Assembly: GCA_947095585.1 (NCBI GenBank)
Contig: OX352763.1
Span: 103,519,908-103,583,907, forward strand
From: Nephrocerus scutellatus
Taxonomy: Eukaryota; Arthropoda; Insecta; Diptera; Pipunculidae
Length of the DNA stretch: 64,000 nucleotides
Direction: 5' to 3'
Under the pieces are notes generated by a model, which saw only the letters and a list, made by a program, of their open reading frames with translations, was not told where the DNA came from and made no database searches. A program made the translations under genes and the position numbers. This document shows positions 53,691-64,000 of this stretch, one piece after another; the stretch's first letter is position 1, and each line of letters opens with the position of its first letter.

Positions 53691-56600
53691 AAGTGTGGTG
53701 GTTCAGCAAAAATCAACAAAATCACACGAAAAATAATGAAAAACATTTTAATGCGTTTGGAAAACAGGTTTACTTTTGGAACTAACCAATCTCTAACGAA
53801 AACGATAAATTTGAGAATGGATTATTTTTCAATAACATTGATATAAACATTTGTATTGACTTGGTTTTTTAATAATTGCTAATTCGACTAATTTGGTAGT
53901 TGTTGTTCATCAAAATTACGCTTTGTTTGCGAATTCGTTAAGGTGGGCTTCGTCAGTATTTTTGCCATGTGGCATGGTCTTTACATTGTTTTAGTACCGT
54001 TTACCGTAGGCATACCGGCAAGTCTATTAGAAATTTTGTTATTCCGTATTATTATTTTTTGTACCGGCTAGCGGCTACCGGCTGTGCTACAACTGCGACA
54101 TATTAACGTCGGAAATCGGAATGTCGGGAATGGGCGCCGAGCAAACTGCATTTTAGATTATATTATTAAAAGTTGAAGCAGAAAATTAGTAAAATATTCC
54201 GACAAATTCTATGATTATCAATATCAGTGTTAATGTATAATCGGTTAATGATCAGTACTATAAACTGAATGCTCAATTTTTCACTTTTTTTTAAAACGAA
54301 AAATGGTCGAATATTTTGGGTCATGCGTCTACGCAGTTTATTCAAGGTAAGTATTTTTAAGACCATATCTCCTTATTGTTTAAATTTAATAACTGCATTT
54401 GTTTTGTTAATACAGCAATTGGTCCTGCAAAATCAAAATACTGCATAAAATGCCATCTGTTTAAAAGATGATAGAGTGCTCCCTAATAGTCAGAGCTTTC
54501 TAAAATACTATTAGAAATAATAGCTCATAACAAAACAGTAATTATATTATAACTATAAGATTAGTAAATCAACAATTTTATTTGCAATGCACAAATGTGT
54601 GAAAGTGTTCAGCTGTGATGGAATCTCATCTAATCTGAACGAGATTAGGCTAACATTTCTTTACACAACGAGCAGCAATTTAAGGTTTTCCTTTCTTAAA
54701 TCTGCTTGAGGTTGAATAAAATTTGGGTGTTTACCAATTCATGGCATCTGATGCTTCTAAGAAGTGAATTTGAGGTTAGTAGACTCCATATTTTTTATCT
54801 TTAGTTTTTGATTATAACTTTACTTTTAGTGAGAATCTTTTGTGGTAAAAGTGAATGTGAATATTGAAATGATAAATAGAGACTATTTTCTAATTGCAAT
54901 CTCAATGGACAAGAAAGCTGAGTTGAGCTTGTGGGACTCCCAGTAGCATTTGAAGTTTAATGTTTTTATTTCTTGTATTGAGAGTAATCGATAAATTTTA
55001 TAAAATTTCATGACCGCACATGAAAGAACTTCTATTATTATCTTATTAGATTGTTATAAATGAAATCCAATTGTGTTTTCAGCCGCCCAACAAGAACAAA
55101 GCCATATCTTCCATGCCAGTTGCGGTTCCTAGATGTAATGTTGGTGGTGATAGTAGTGTTTTGTGGCAATAAATCATCGAATTGAAGTAATGCATGCAAC
55201 GCAATGACAATTGAAAAATCAACAGTACAATGTCGCCAGGAGTATTGCTACATTAATTCAAAAACAAGTTAACAAGCATTTGCAAGAATAGCAGCAACAG
55301 CGTATGCAACCTAATGTCTGTTTCAATTTTCTCAAACCATACCCAAAACCATACTCACTGTTAAGCTGTTAAAGTGACAGAGTTTTCGTGGTAAAAGCGT
55401 TGCAAATAGAACGCCAAACCGAATGCAAATTTGACAAATTGAGAAGTTCGTCTGCTTGTTCTCTCTCTCTTTCCTATCTTGCTGTGAACCAGTGTCGGCT
55501 ACAAAACTGCAAATAAAACCGTACCGTTGGTACAGTTTGCAAATAGACCGTAAAACTTAAACCTCGGCAGATAATTCTTTTACAACAGACAACAAATCAA
55601 CCACCAACGACGACAACATCAACAACAATTGTTGTACTACAGCAGCTTAAACACCATCAATAAAATCAACATTAAAATAAAGAACTTCATCATCAACAGA
55701 GCATTCATCCTCCAGTGTTTCACACACTGGACCAAGAATCTTCAACTCAGCAATAGGTTTAACAGACCTGGAGCTGCTACAACAACAACAACATCAACAG
55801 AGCATCAATACGACATTTTTTTCGATTTGCTCAAACAATACCCGAATCTATACTCATGGGTCAGTTGTCCAAGTGAAAGAGTTTTTGGGGTTTTTGTGGT
55901 CAAAGCTTTGACAAACCGAGAAATGCGTCTGCTTGCTATCTTCGCTATCTTGCTGAGTAAACGAATCGAATGCCAACGGGTACCAAAGTTACAGTGTCGG
56001 TTGCAAAACTTTGCAAATAAAACTCAAAATCAAACCGTACACCGGGTACAGTTTGCAAATAGAACTTTAAGCCAAAACCGAGAGTGAAATCCTAACAACA
56101 GACAACAAATCAACCACCAACGAAGACATCAAAACAACAGCTATCTACAGAAGCTTAAACATCAACTATAAAACCAACATCAAAATAAGAATTGCATCAT
56201 CAATACGACATTTTTCGAGAATTGTACAACCGAACGAGCGAATTTTTCTACACGCAGCATTCCGAAATAAGATTCATTCAGGTATTCTTAGATAATAAGT
56301 TATATTATTATAAGTAATATCAATAGTATATAAATTTAATGAAAATGATTGAGTATACAAGTCAAACTTGTTGCGTATTATCTGCCAATGTGGAGGGTGT
56401 AGTGAATGGTAGTGGTGGATGTAGTCCAACCACTGAACCATAGCACAGTACCGAGTTTATATTTTTTGACATACACCTTTATTATTATATCTTACAAATT
56501 ATTAATATTTTCAACGTCGTCAAAATTGAACAAAATATGTATCCTTTTTTCAAAGGAAATGTTTTTTTTGTACTTTTCCTCTCGAAATATCCGTATTTGT

Positions 56601-56745
56601 TTTTATAAGAAATTTCATCGATTTGATTGACCTGGAATGTTGAATGTTGACGAAGGAATGTTGCCATTATAATATAATACCTATATCTCATTGAAAACAT
56701 AATAACTAAGTAAGCACGTAAAAGTATTAGGTTCTAGTGTGTCTG
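53690..56745 (-). repeat. Large repeat copy A' (orientation -)
   Basis: Reverse complement of copy A (37425-40520) along the whole length, including the outer 500 bases that copies B and B' lack. At 55715-55800 it includes TGGACCAAGAATCTTCAACT and AACAGACCTGGAGCTGCTAC, followed by CAACAA repeats, which match the 3' end of the LINE at 57521-58105. Confidence 0.85.
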
Positions 56746-57520
56746 TTTTGTTGCTATTTAATATGTTTACACGATTTTTAATTATGTTGATATATTAAAT
56801 TTGGTAACTCACTCTTAGTTAACTATATATATGAAATTGTTAACGTATAATTTGTTAACTCGCCTAATCGTTAACGTGATTAAGGTTTAACTACGAACGT
56901 TTTAATATTCTTTTGTATTATAATATATTTTTGTTACATTACATATATTCATTGGTCCACGCGCTGAATTATCTATTGGCCTGACAATTTTTAACGGCGT
57001 ACTGTTCCTATGACAACTATCTTAGGGATTACGCAGATAAAGAAAGTAAGAACCCGCAGTAGTTGCGCCCAGCCCAATCCATCGATATATTTGCCGGAAA
57101 GCAAAAGCAGGGGACGAAATGAGAAACAAGACAGTTTGGGAGTTGAATAGAATCTGTTTGTTTATTGAAATTCGTGGCCCTTTAATACTTACAAACAAAC
57201 ATAGATTTCTTAATATCTAAAAAAGAAAATATAAATTCCTAAAAAGGAATACTTATTGATCTATGTATTAGTTTTCAGTGGGTTTGACACTTTTTCATAA
57301 ATTAATGGTGATATTAATATTCTTGAATTTTATGAGCAAGTCACCCAAATGGTGCTTTTGCATTTTTTACGTTATGTGTAGTTGTTATGATAGAACTATG
57401 AGGTGATGCCATGTATTGCTATATGCTGCATGCATTGCTGCATTACACTTATAGTTTGTTTTTCAAGTAGCTATTTTATTTGCTGTTGTTGTTTTTGTAG
57501 AAGCTCCAAGTCTGTTAAAC
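56746..57520. other. AT-rich spacer, possibly LINE 3' tail
   Basis: No coding signal. The high-coordinate side (57470-57520) is the CAACAA-rich tail of the minus-strand LINE. A GC-richer patch at 56990-57110 is unassigned. Confidence 0.5.
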
Positions 57521-58105
57521 CTATTGCTGGGTTGACGATTCTTGGTCCAGTGTGGCAAACACTGTCAGTTCGATTGGTTTGGCATTTGGCCAGAGAACTG
57601 TTTGAGCCTTAAAATGTTCTATTCTTTTCCGGGTGCACCGGCCTGCACATATGAAAAGTATGTGCTCTTTTTTTTCTTTGTCTCGTTACAAAATCGGCAG
57701 CGATCCGATTGCGATTTACCCATTTTCAAGAGATGGCCATGTCCTTTCATGTACCAGACTATTGTTCTTGGTGTATGGCGGTGCAGTTTTAAGGGCCCTG
57801 TCCATGTGACTGATGTTGTATTTGAGAAGCTTTTTGGCCTGTATCATCACAGTCGATGACACCCATTCCGCTTCTATGGCAATGTTTTCCCATTCTTTAA
57901 CTCTGTTTTCAATATGGCTTTTGGAGTAGGCAATATTGGGCTCGGGACAGTGAAGGTTCTTTCTGCTCCTTCTTTTGCACAGAGATCTGCTGCCTCGTTT
58001 CCTGATATGCCTGAGGGTCAGTTCTTTTAAGTGGCCGAAACAGCTCCACGTTTTTTTGGAATAAAAGACTGGCAAGCAATGCTGCTTGACTATCTGAGAT
58101 CTCAT
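57521..58105 (-). pseudogene. LINE RNase H / C-terminal zinc-knuckle fragment
   Basis: Minus-strand pieces: LCAKEGAERTF-like (end of a LINE RNase H domain), SHIENRVKEWENIAIEAEW, PRTIVWYMKGHGHLLKMGKS, then CRFCNETKKKEHILFICAGR, the C..C...H....C knuckle that ends ORF2 of I/LOA/Jockey-group LINEs. The frame finishes with LDQESSTQQ and TAG (57521). Frameshifts occur near 57960, 57750 and 57680. The tail after the stop is CAACAA-rich. Confidence 0.78.
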
Positions 58106-58479
58106 AAAAGTAAAAAGTGCTCCTTTTTTGTTTGTTTTTATTTACTTTAATGTATTAAATTGTGGTTTACATAATAAAGCTTTTATCAGAGACACAAACC
58201 ACAACAGAAGCAACACTTTTCAATAAAATAGAGGAATATTTTAATTGTAAGACAATTCATTGATAAGAGATTCTTATTGTTCTGAGATTCTTCTTCACGA
58301 TTAAATGATCATAAAATTAGGTTGTTTGGAGATTCTTTTTCACAACTTAGTTATGGTTTATAAAATCTTTGAAACTACAACGTTTGGATATTCCTCTTCA
58401 CACACACCACATTTTATATAAAAAAAAATATTTTTCGGTTTCTCTTATGAGGAACTGTATTCCGCTTGGTCCGTCAGAA
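58106..58479. other. AT-rich spacer
   Basis: No gene recognised. The word GAGATTCTT recurs three times near 58265-58340. Confidence 0.5.
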
Positions 58480-59775
58480 GACTGCCGAACAAAAATTTAA
58501 ATTTATTTTAGATTAGCTGAGCCTTGCGAGACTAAACAAAGGAGGCAAACAAAGACGGCAAAACAGATTAAAAACGTCAGCGCATTCAGTGGCCAGAGGC
58601 ATACTGCGCTGCCGAGAGAAGGTATCGCGTTAGCGCGACAAGACAAATGTTAACTTATACGTGCCTGAATGTTTTCCATTTTTTCTCATCGATTTATCAA
58701 AAACTGTAGAAAGCTTTTGCTTAATTTGATTGATGTACTTTTCGTTCTGTAGTTGCTGCTGTCGAATTAGCGAAACAATTTTTGTATTTTCGTCTGCGTT
58801 GAGAATATATATTTCCAGTTCAAGTCTAATTCGCGTAACCATTCTCATCCAAGTAATGGCTTACGATTTGATTTGACAACGTACAGCTTTAAATCGCGAC
58901 ATTCGATACCCGAATTCACGCGTTCGTAGAAAATACCAAGCACTTTAATTTCCCTCTCACAATAACTGACCAATTTTGTATCCGTAGCGCGTAACTTATG
59001 CCTACCGAAATGTTGTAATTTGTCATCCTCGCTGATAATCGTTACTGGAGATCCAGTATCGATTTCGAAACATAGGATAAAATTATTAATTTTAGGATCT
59101 ATACAAAATTTGGAACGATTTTTTAACTTAGTATGTTTTTCTCCCGTTTGAATATTGAGAACTTCCTCCAATGAATCCAATGAGTACTGTAATTCGTCAT
59201 CATGTATGTAATTTGTACGTCCTTACTCTTTTCGCGCTTTGAAGCATACTACTTGAACGTGTCCCTTCTTCTTCCAATATGTACAGGTTGTATTCTGGTG
59301 TGTACATTTGTTAGCGCGATGGTCCGATTTTCCACAGCGAAAACAGAATTCTTTTTTATTCTTCCAATGGCCATCGAATTTTGTATATTCCGGTGAATAT
59401 GTGACACTTGACTTAAATTTCGATTTTTTATTACGTTGCTGTATGTAGTTCATGGAAGATTTTGTATCTTTTTGTTGCTGAATTTCAGCTCCTCCTTTGG
59501 CTGACAGTTCCATTGTTTTGGCTGTAGTAAGTGCCAAAAAACATCTTGTTACCACAATGACGACACTCCCAGTCATATATTTTTCTCCGCTGATAAGGGA
59601 TGTCATTTCCTCAAAGCGTTTCAAAATAATGCATAGATCTTTGCAAGTTTGCTAGTCCTCCCAATTCACCACTGGTAAACCCTTGTCCAGCAATGTCATT
59701 ATAGCTTTGATGGCCTCTTCTTATTCAACAATTTGCATGAAGCATGAAAAGAGTTGATTTTTCATCTTGTTGGTA
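58480..59775 (-). pseudogene. gypsy gag zinc knuckles, protease and RT start (minus strand)
   Basis: From 59775 down: gag part KRFEEMTSLISGEKYMTGSV, then YSPEYTKFDGHWKNKKEF and two knuckles, CFRCGKSDHRANKCTHQNTT and CTYWKKKGHVQVVCF (second ligand altered). The protease reads CFEIDTGSPVTIISEDD with the active DTG, then KLYVVKSNRKPLLG (59100-58850). A TGA at about 58847 replaces one codon before EWLRELDLNW, the block linking protease to RT. Traces of the RT start continue to about 58550. It is the same family as the fragment at 53343-53690. Confidence 0.85.
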
Positions 59776-59816
59776 CCTATACAACAAATTATTAGCATAT
59801 ATATATATATTTAATA
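59776..59816. other. Short AT-rich junction
   Basis: Contains a TA dinucleotide run (59798-59808). No feature. Confidence 0.5.
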
Positions 59817-60031
59817 TTAAAAAAAGATTACAACCCCTTGCGTAAGTCGTTTTGGTATAAGAGAGCCTTGTGCAGATAGATATTTTAACAGCTTATCATT
59901 TGCAACAGCACTTCTCTTATAAAACGCCACTATATTTTTGACGTTGTTGATTATTGCGTCTACTTCACCAAGAGCACCTTGAACAATTAGGTTCAGCTTA
60001 TGCGCACAGCATTCGTTATGTTTCCATTGTA

Positions 60032-61242
60032 AAGGGTCCGTCATCTAAAGTTTTTTTTTTTCAACTAGTGCTTATTTCGCAAATGGTAACACTTAGCTCA
60101 TGTCTGATTTGACAGATAATTATTTGTATCCTTCCGCTGAACGAATATGGTTGTGTATATGCTTGAACAACGCTGCGAAATATTGCGACATTACTTTGAA
60201 AATCATGGTAATGTTGCAGAATGTGTGCGAAAATTGCGTACGGATTTTGGAAGAAGAGAAGCACCGTCAGCTCCGTATGTTCGTTATCTTGTGAAAAAAG
60301 TGAAAGAAACTGGCATCCTCATCGATAAACCAAAGCGTGAAAAGCCAAAAACAGTGCGTACACCCGAGAATATTGATGCTGTGGCAGAAAGTGTGCGTGA
60401 AGCGCCATCAACATCAATTCACCGTCGTTCTCAACAATTGAACATTTCGGAGACATCATTGAGACGAATTTTGCATAAAGACCTTGGTATGACGCCATAC
60501 AAAGTCCATACAAAAAATCATCTTTTCGGATGAAGCTCATTTTGATCTTGGCGGGTATGTAAACAAGCAAAATTGTCGCATTTGGGGCACAGAAAACCCG
60601 CACGCATACATTGAAAAGCCGGTACACCCAAAACGAGTCACTGTTTGGTGCGGATTTTGGTCCAGAGGCATAATTGGGCCATTTTTCTTCGAAAATGAGC
60701 AAGGAGTGGCCGTTACAGTCAATGGCGATCGTTATCGGGCCATGTTGAACGAATTTTTGTTCACAAAAATTGAAGAGGAGGATATTGGGAACATTTGGTT
60801 TCAACAGGACGGCGCTACGTGCCACACAGCCGAAGCTACACTCGATGTGTTGCGCCCTGTTTTTGAAGATCGCATTATCAGCCGCAGAGCTGATGTCGTT
60901 TGGCCACCTCGGAGCTGCGATTTTACACCGTTGGACTATTATTTGTGGGGTGCCCTAAAAGATAAGTGTTACGCCGACAAGCCAGAGACAATTGACGCTT
61001 TAAAGGACAATATTCGTGAAGCCATTGGTGAAATACAGCTGCACACATCGATAATGTGCCTAAAAATTGGACCGATCGTGTAGGCTACTGCATGGCCAGC
61101 CGAGGCAGCCATTTGAATGAAATTATTTTCCATTGCTAACCGGAAGGATTGTACTTTCAAATTAAAAAAAGAAATTTGAGAAAATATTCAGTAGTTTTTT
61201 TTTATAGCATTTTCAAAAAAAAAAGTTTTTTGGCGGACCCTT
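60032..61242 (+). mobile_element. Mariner-type element, complete ends, nested in hAT
   Basis: 1211 bp flanked by TA (60030-60031 and 61243-61244). The ends AAGGGTCCG and CGGACCCTT are inverted repeats that continue into T/A runs. It has one transposase gene with a deletion. The ends resemble those of the MITEs at 6306 and 9246 (AAGGGTG...). Confidence 0.9.
60147..61138 (+). pseudogene. Mariner-type transposase with internal deletion
   Basis: The N-terminus reads MLEQRCEILRHYFENHGNVA and CVRKLRTDFGRREAPSAPY (DUF4817-type), then helix-turn-helix blocks (HRRSQQLNISETSLRRILHK) and TPYKVH. About 90 bases with a frame change are missing near 60508. The catalytic part: IIFSDEAHFDLGGYVNKQNC, IWFQQDGATCHTAEATLDVL and RSCDFTPLDYYLWGALKDK, with 36 residues between the second and third aspartates. 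A frame change near 61055 precedes the usual end (SRGSHLNEIIFHC) and the TAA at 61136. Same lineage as the copy at 3600-4638. Confidence 0.88.
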
Positions 61243-61700
61243 TAATATATCCTCAAATGCCTTAAATATGTTGCTAGCTTTGTCAGATGTGGCAAAATTA
61301 ACTGTTAAAATATTTTTAAGTTCTTCTGCTTCTTATTTTTGGCGCTGTAGGACGCAAGCACACATATTTGTAAAATGTTCTACTTCTGGGAACACTTCAT
61401 GTTCTCTCTTTTTTTCGCATATTACATCTATTGCTTCACAACGCTTTTTTTCTATTCCATTTTGTTTTAATTTATTTTTTGGCCTTTCATAATCTTTGTT
61501 ATCGCAGTTCCTTTGTGATGGACCGGGTTGCGGGCTGGTGCTACATAGTGTCTCTTTCTTGTTTGACAAAGCTTAAAAAGTTCCTCGTCACTATCTAGAA
61601 TGCTGTCATCTTCTAAAATTCGGTTGCTACTAAACCCGCCATCATAGGTTTAGTTGTTTTCCTTTTCCGATTCGGCGTTTCTACGCTATCTGTATTTACG

Positions 61701-62029
61701 GTATTTTTGCCGCTCCCCTCGCCCAAAACGGCGTGCTTAAAAGTCGGTGGGCCAAAATATTGGTATCAAATGAAAGGTGATAATTAGCCATCTAGCGGAA
61801 TCGCAACCAATTTATATTGCGTTTATATGCAACTTTATCTAAAATCTTAGACTAAATAAAAATGCTTGCACCATACCACATGCTGGCCGATACCATATTA
61901 TGCTTATCCCATACAAAACCCAAAATTCTGTTTTTTTTGGGGGGGGGGGGGGGGGGAATGTGAAAATCGCCGTCGTTTTTTAAAAGGAAAAACTCCCTAT
62001 CTGAACATAAATGAATTGAGCGCAGAGCA
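61701..62029. other. Unassigned DNA with a long G run
   Basis: No gene seen. A run of about 18 G follows TTTTTTTT at 61930-61956; it forms an isolated homopolymer that may be a sequencing or assembly weak point. Confidence 0.5.
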
Positions 62030-62545
62030 GTTTACAGTGTGTCACCGGTTCCAGATCCTGGTTCTCCAATGTACTCATGAGAGCCCCTGAGAGGTAATTT
62101 ATTTTCCGTGCAGTTCAATACAATGCTAGTACAAACTTTTAAAATTATGTTTCCACTTTTTTGTTTTTGGGTCAATAGCTTTTTGTTAAGATGTATCTAT
62201 TGTGGTCTTACTTTTTATTTGCTGTTCTAGCGTTTTTCATTTAATACAATTTTTTTTATGAAATCTTATGTTTTCGTGCTAAGTGGACTTAAGTGACGAA
62301 ATCATTAAATCCCTTTTGTGCATCAGCAAGTGCTGGTCTTATTTGCTTAGTCGAGGAAAAAAGAACAAAATATTGCATCTCTTTTTTTTTTTACTGTACA
62401 GCAACCATGGTCTGGATACCATCTCTCCATTGGTCAATTTTTTTGTAAACCAATGTATATGAAATTTTCGTCTTTCGTCTTCATTTGTAGAAATATTTGT
62501 ATTACCTTTTCCTTGATCAGGACTTTTCTCGACAAGAAAATAACG
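62030..62545 (-). pseudogene. hAT-like (ZMYM1 type) fragment, second copy
   Basis: Minus strand: GNTNISTNEDERRKFHIHWF, TKKLTNGEMVSRPWLLYSKK and, after a shift, PRLSK (62540-62345) correspond to the zinc-finger part of the gene at 48715. After AT-rich sequence also shared with that gene, LPLRGSHEYIGEPGSGT (62107-62050) matches its DUF4371 start. Similarity ends near 62035. The gene start is missing because BEL gag is joined directly at about 62550. Confidence 0.8.
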
Positions 62546-62549
62546 TCGG

Positions 62550-63735
62550 CTAAGCCGGAGGCAATCTTGATAGCGATGATGAACTAGGACCTGAGTTGTA
62601 TTCCTTGTTTTCCAATGCATGGAAACGTCTTGTTAGTCATCTCTCCAAATCCTTCCGAACTAGCAATTTATCATTAGACGCTTGCTCTTCCCATTTCGCT
62701 AACGACGCACCATCTAATTTTTTTGCTACTACGGAGAGCAGAAATTCATTGCATAACTCCTCATCACTACCCAACTATGTCAGCGTCCGCATGTTGCAGT
62801 TTACGGTGTCAACAAGATTTCGACGATGACGATGCTGACCTTGTGATTGACTTGAGTGTGCGCCTGGAAAATTATGCGCTTATTTTCATATCTTTCCCGT
62901 AGCAACTTTCAAGCCTTGACGGTATTACTTGCTGGCTTCTGCAAGAAGTTTCGTAAATGAGTGATTTTTGCAACCGGAGATAAGGGCTCATAGTCGTGCA
63001 CTGATGTTTGTATTCCTTGAACATAAAGTCTTCTATTTCCTCGAAGGTAGGAAGTCTGGTTGTAGGAAAGACAGTTGTAGAAACCGTCCAATCCACCACG
63101 TGTGATAGGGTCTAAGCCTCGAAGGATTAAATAGGCCATGATCTGTTCTCCACTTATTTTTTTTTTTTTTTTTTAGATTGGAGACCCGTCCTTTAGTGTA
63201 GTGCATGTATGAAATTATAGACTCTGTATTTCCTGGGATTGTTGGACGTCGTGGACTCCGCCTTGCAGCTATCGACAGATGTAGCGGGAGTAATTTATTT
63301 TTGATTTTGATGATAGTGTCGTATGGATGTGCTCTAGTGAAATATTCCTTTCGTCTGTTTAAGGATTGGAACTTGCGGCCGTTTGTGCTTCGGGAGCATG
63401 GCTGGTTTCCTCATCAGTTGGGTCAACTGCATCTCCAGAATTTCTGTCTTCGGTTTTATCCTCATCCAACAACTGCGGGGAGTTCTTCTTGATAAACTCT
63501 TTAATTTTTGCGAAGATTGTTTGAGCTGCCTCGAATTTTGGCAGGAAATCGGCAGCGACTTTTCTGCTTATCTTAGATAAGTTAGCGTAGTAAGTCCAAC
63601 GGTTCTTAGCCTTATCGTACTGCCTGGAATGCGTTTCTGGAGAACGCTTTTCTAATCCCAGTTTGACGAGGTTAACTCTAACCTCTTCCAGCTGGGTGTG
63701 ATGACATCTTGTAGGTTATCGATAACTCGTCTAAG
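62550..63735 (-). pseudogene. BEL/Pao gag (minus strand)
   Basis: Reading down from 63735: MDQLRRVIDNLQDVI, then in another frame LEKRSPETHSRQYDKAKNRW, TYYANLSKISRKVAADFLPK and AAQTIFAKIKEFIKKNSPQL (gag N-terminus). At 63139-62910 follow GLDPITRGGLDGF, LPTFEEIEDFMFKEYKHQC and, in shifted frames, LLRERYENKRIIFQAHTQ at about 62880. The segment 62560-62905 repeats the plus-strand gag piece at 46735-47040. A poly-T run (63157-63175) interrupts the gene. Confidence 0.75.
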
Positions 63736-64000
63736 TTGGTCCATGTTGAAGTGAAGTGCGTGTTGGTAAAGTAAACTGTTACTTTTATGCTTGCGACTTT
63801 AAATATTCTACTGAAATTATAAGACTAACACTCGATATTTTAGAGGTCAATATTTATTTCACAATAATTTTATTAATTAATGTATAGAATAATTATCTAG
63901 TTGCCGAGTTAACCCAAGTTGTTTCTCGATGAACGTATATCAGCGTGCTGAGTCAATGTCATCAGTATGACATATATATATAGTGTACGTCCTAAGCCCC
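63736..64000 (-). other. Possible BEL leader and LTR at window end
   Basis: On the minus strand this holds TATATATATATG, an AATAAATATTGAC-type poly(A) region and short AT-rich sequence before gag. It is the right place for an LTR and leader, but the element runs off the window and no second LTR is visible. Confidence 0.4.

Larger units (their letters stand above)
59817..61700 (-). pseudogene. hAT (ZBED-like) transposase fragment split by mariner
   Basis: The downstream part (60030-59830) reads QWKHNECCAHKLNLIVQGAL, DAIINNVKNIVAFYKRSAVA and NDKLLKYLSAQGSLI, the W.H..C.AH.LNL.V block of hAT transposases. Upstream of the mariner (61340-61245) the same frame reads ELKNILTVNFATSDKASN and IFKAFEDIL. 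Without the mariner and one TA the two join in frame. A stop near 61333 precedes; farther up, PQPGPSQRNCDNKDYERPKN and a basic region (61569-61340) may be the N-terminal part. The C-terminal dimerisation domain is missing. Confidence 0.75.

Noticed and set aside
60147..61138. Host SETMAR-like gene
   Set aside because: No SET domain; the frame is inside intact mariner ends with TA duplicates.

Overview
This window looks like an arthropod, probably insect, chromosome segment, and most likely a fly. The evidence is indirect: AT-rich DNA, BEL/Pao, Ty3/gypsy, copia and Jockey-type retroelements, PIF/Harbinger, mariner, piggyBac, hAT and Helitron remnants, and an LTR element with an insect-errantivirus-type envelope gene. 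I found no host protein-coding gene, rRNA gene or stand-alone tRNA gene. Almost every recognisable coding segment belongs to a transposable element, and nearly all are broken by stops, frameshifts, deletions or nested insertions. The segment resembles heterochromatin, or another place where elements pile up on one another.

Layout, 0-14 kb: a decayed piggyBac transposase (507-1450) is followed by a Ty3/gypsy element (about 1515-8455). That element is split by a 3.87 kb PIF/Harbinger element (3494-7362) with clear terminal inverted repeats and a TTA target duplication. The Harbinger carries a three-exon HARBI1 transposase, an antisense MADF/BESS-like segment inside an intron of that gene, a mariner remnant, and a palindromic MITE just after the stop codon. 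Next is a BEL/Pao element (about 8.9-12.05 kb) interrupted by a second MITE copy, a tRNA-derived SINE and a Jockey-type LINE, most with visible target duplications.

Layout, 14-30 kb: this part holds copia, hAT-like, gypsy and HARBI1 fragments. Two copies of one Jockey-like LINE lie at about 16.15-19.3 and 20.6-23.25 kb. A CAA-rich tract leads into a possible LTR with a TATA box and a 57/65/71-bp minisatellite (24.0-25.75 kb). A second Harbinger remnant has convergent genes (25.9-26.74 kb). A gypsy integrase gene is split by a reverse-oriented RTE/Proto2-like LINE (26.9-29.1 kb).

Layout, 29.7-36.9 kb: a three-level nest. A gypsy element (partial 5' LTR 29679-29774, 3' LTR 36122-36332) contains a BEL/Pao 5' half. 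The BEL leader in turn contains a compact LTR element (30906-33904) with two 424-bp LTRs differing at only four positions, TATA duplications and an env-like gene but no gag or pol. A 99-bp tandem array lies in the BEL leader. A Helitron 3' end follows.

Layout, 36.9-64 kb: four copies of a 2-3 kb CAACAA-rich repeat alternate in orientation (+ - + -) between 37.4 and 56.7 kb and form a very large inverted repeat. Between and beyond them lie copia, BEL/Pao, hAT-like (ZMYM1/DUF4371 type), LINE and gypsy pieces, many of which recur in inverted orientation on the far side. A mariner copy (60032-61242) with TA duplications sits inside a hAT-like reading frame.

How the parts relate: there is no pathway here, only a stratigraphy of insertions. 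Several junctions can be dated relative to each other because removing the inner element and one target duplicate brings the outer reading frame back into register.
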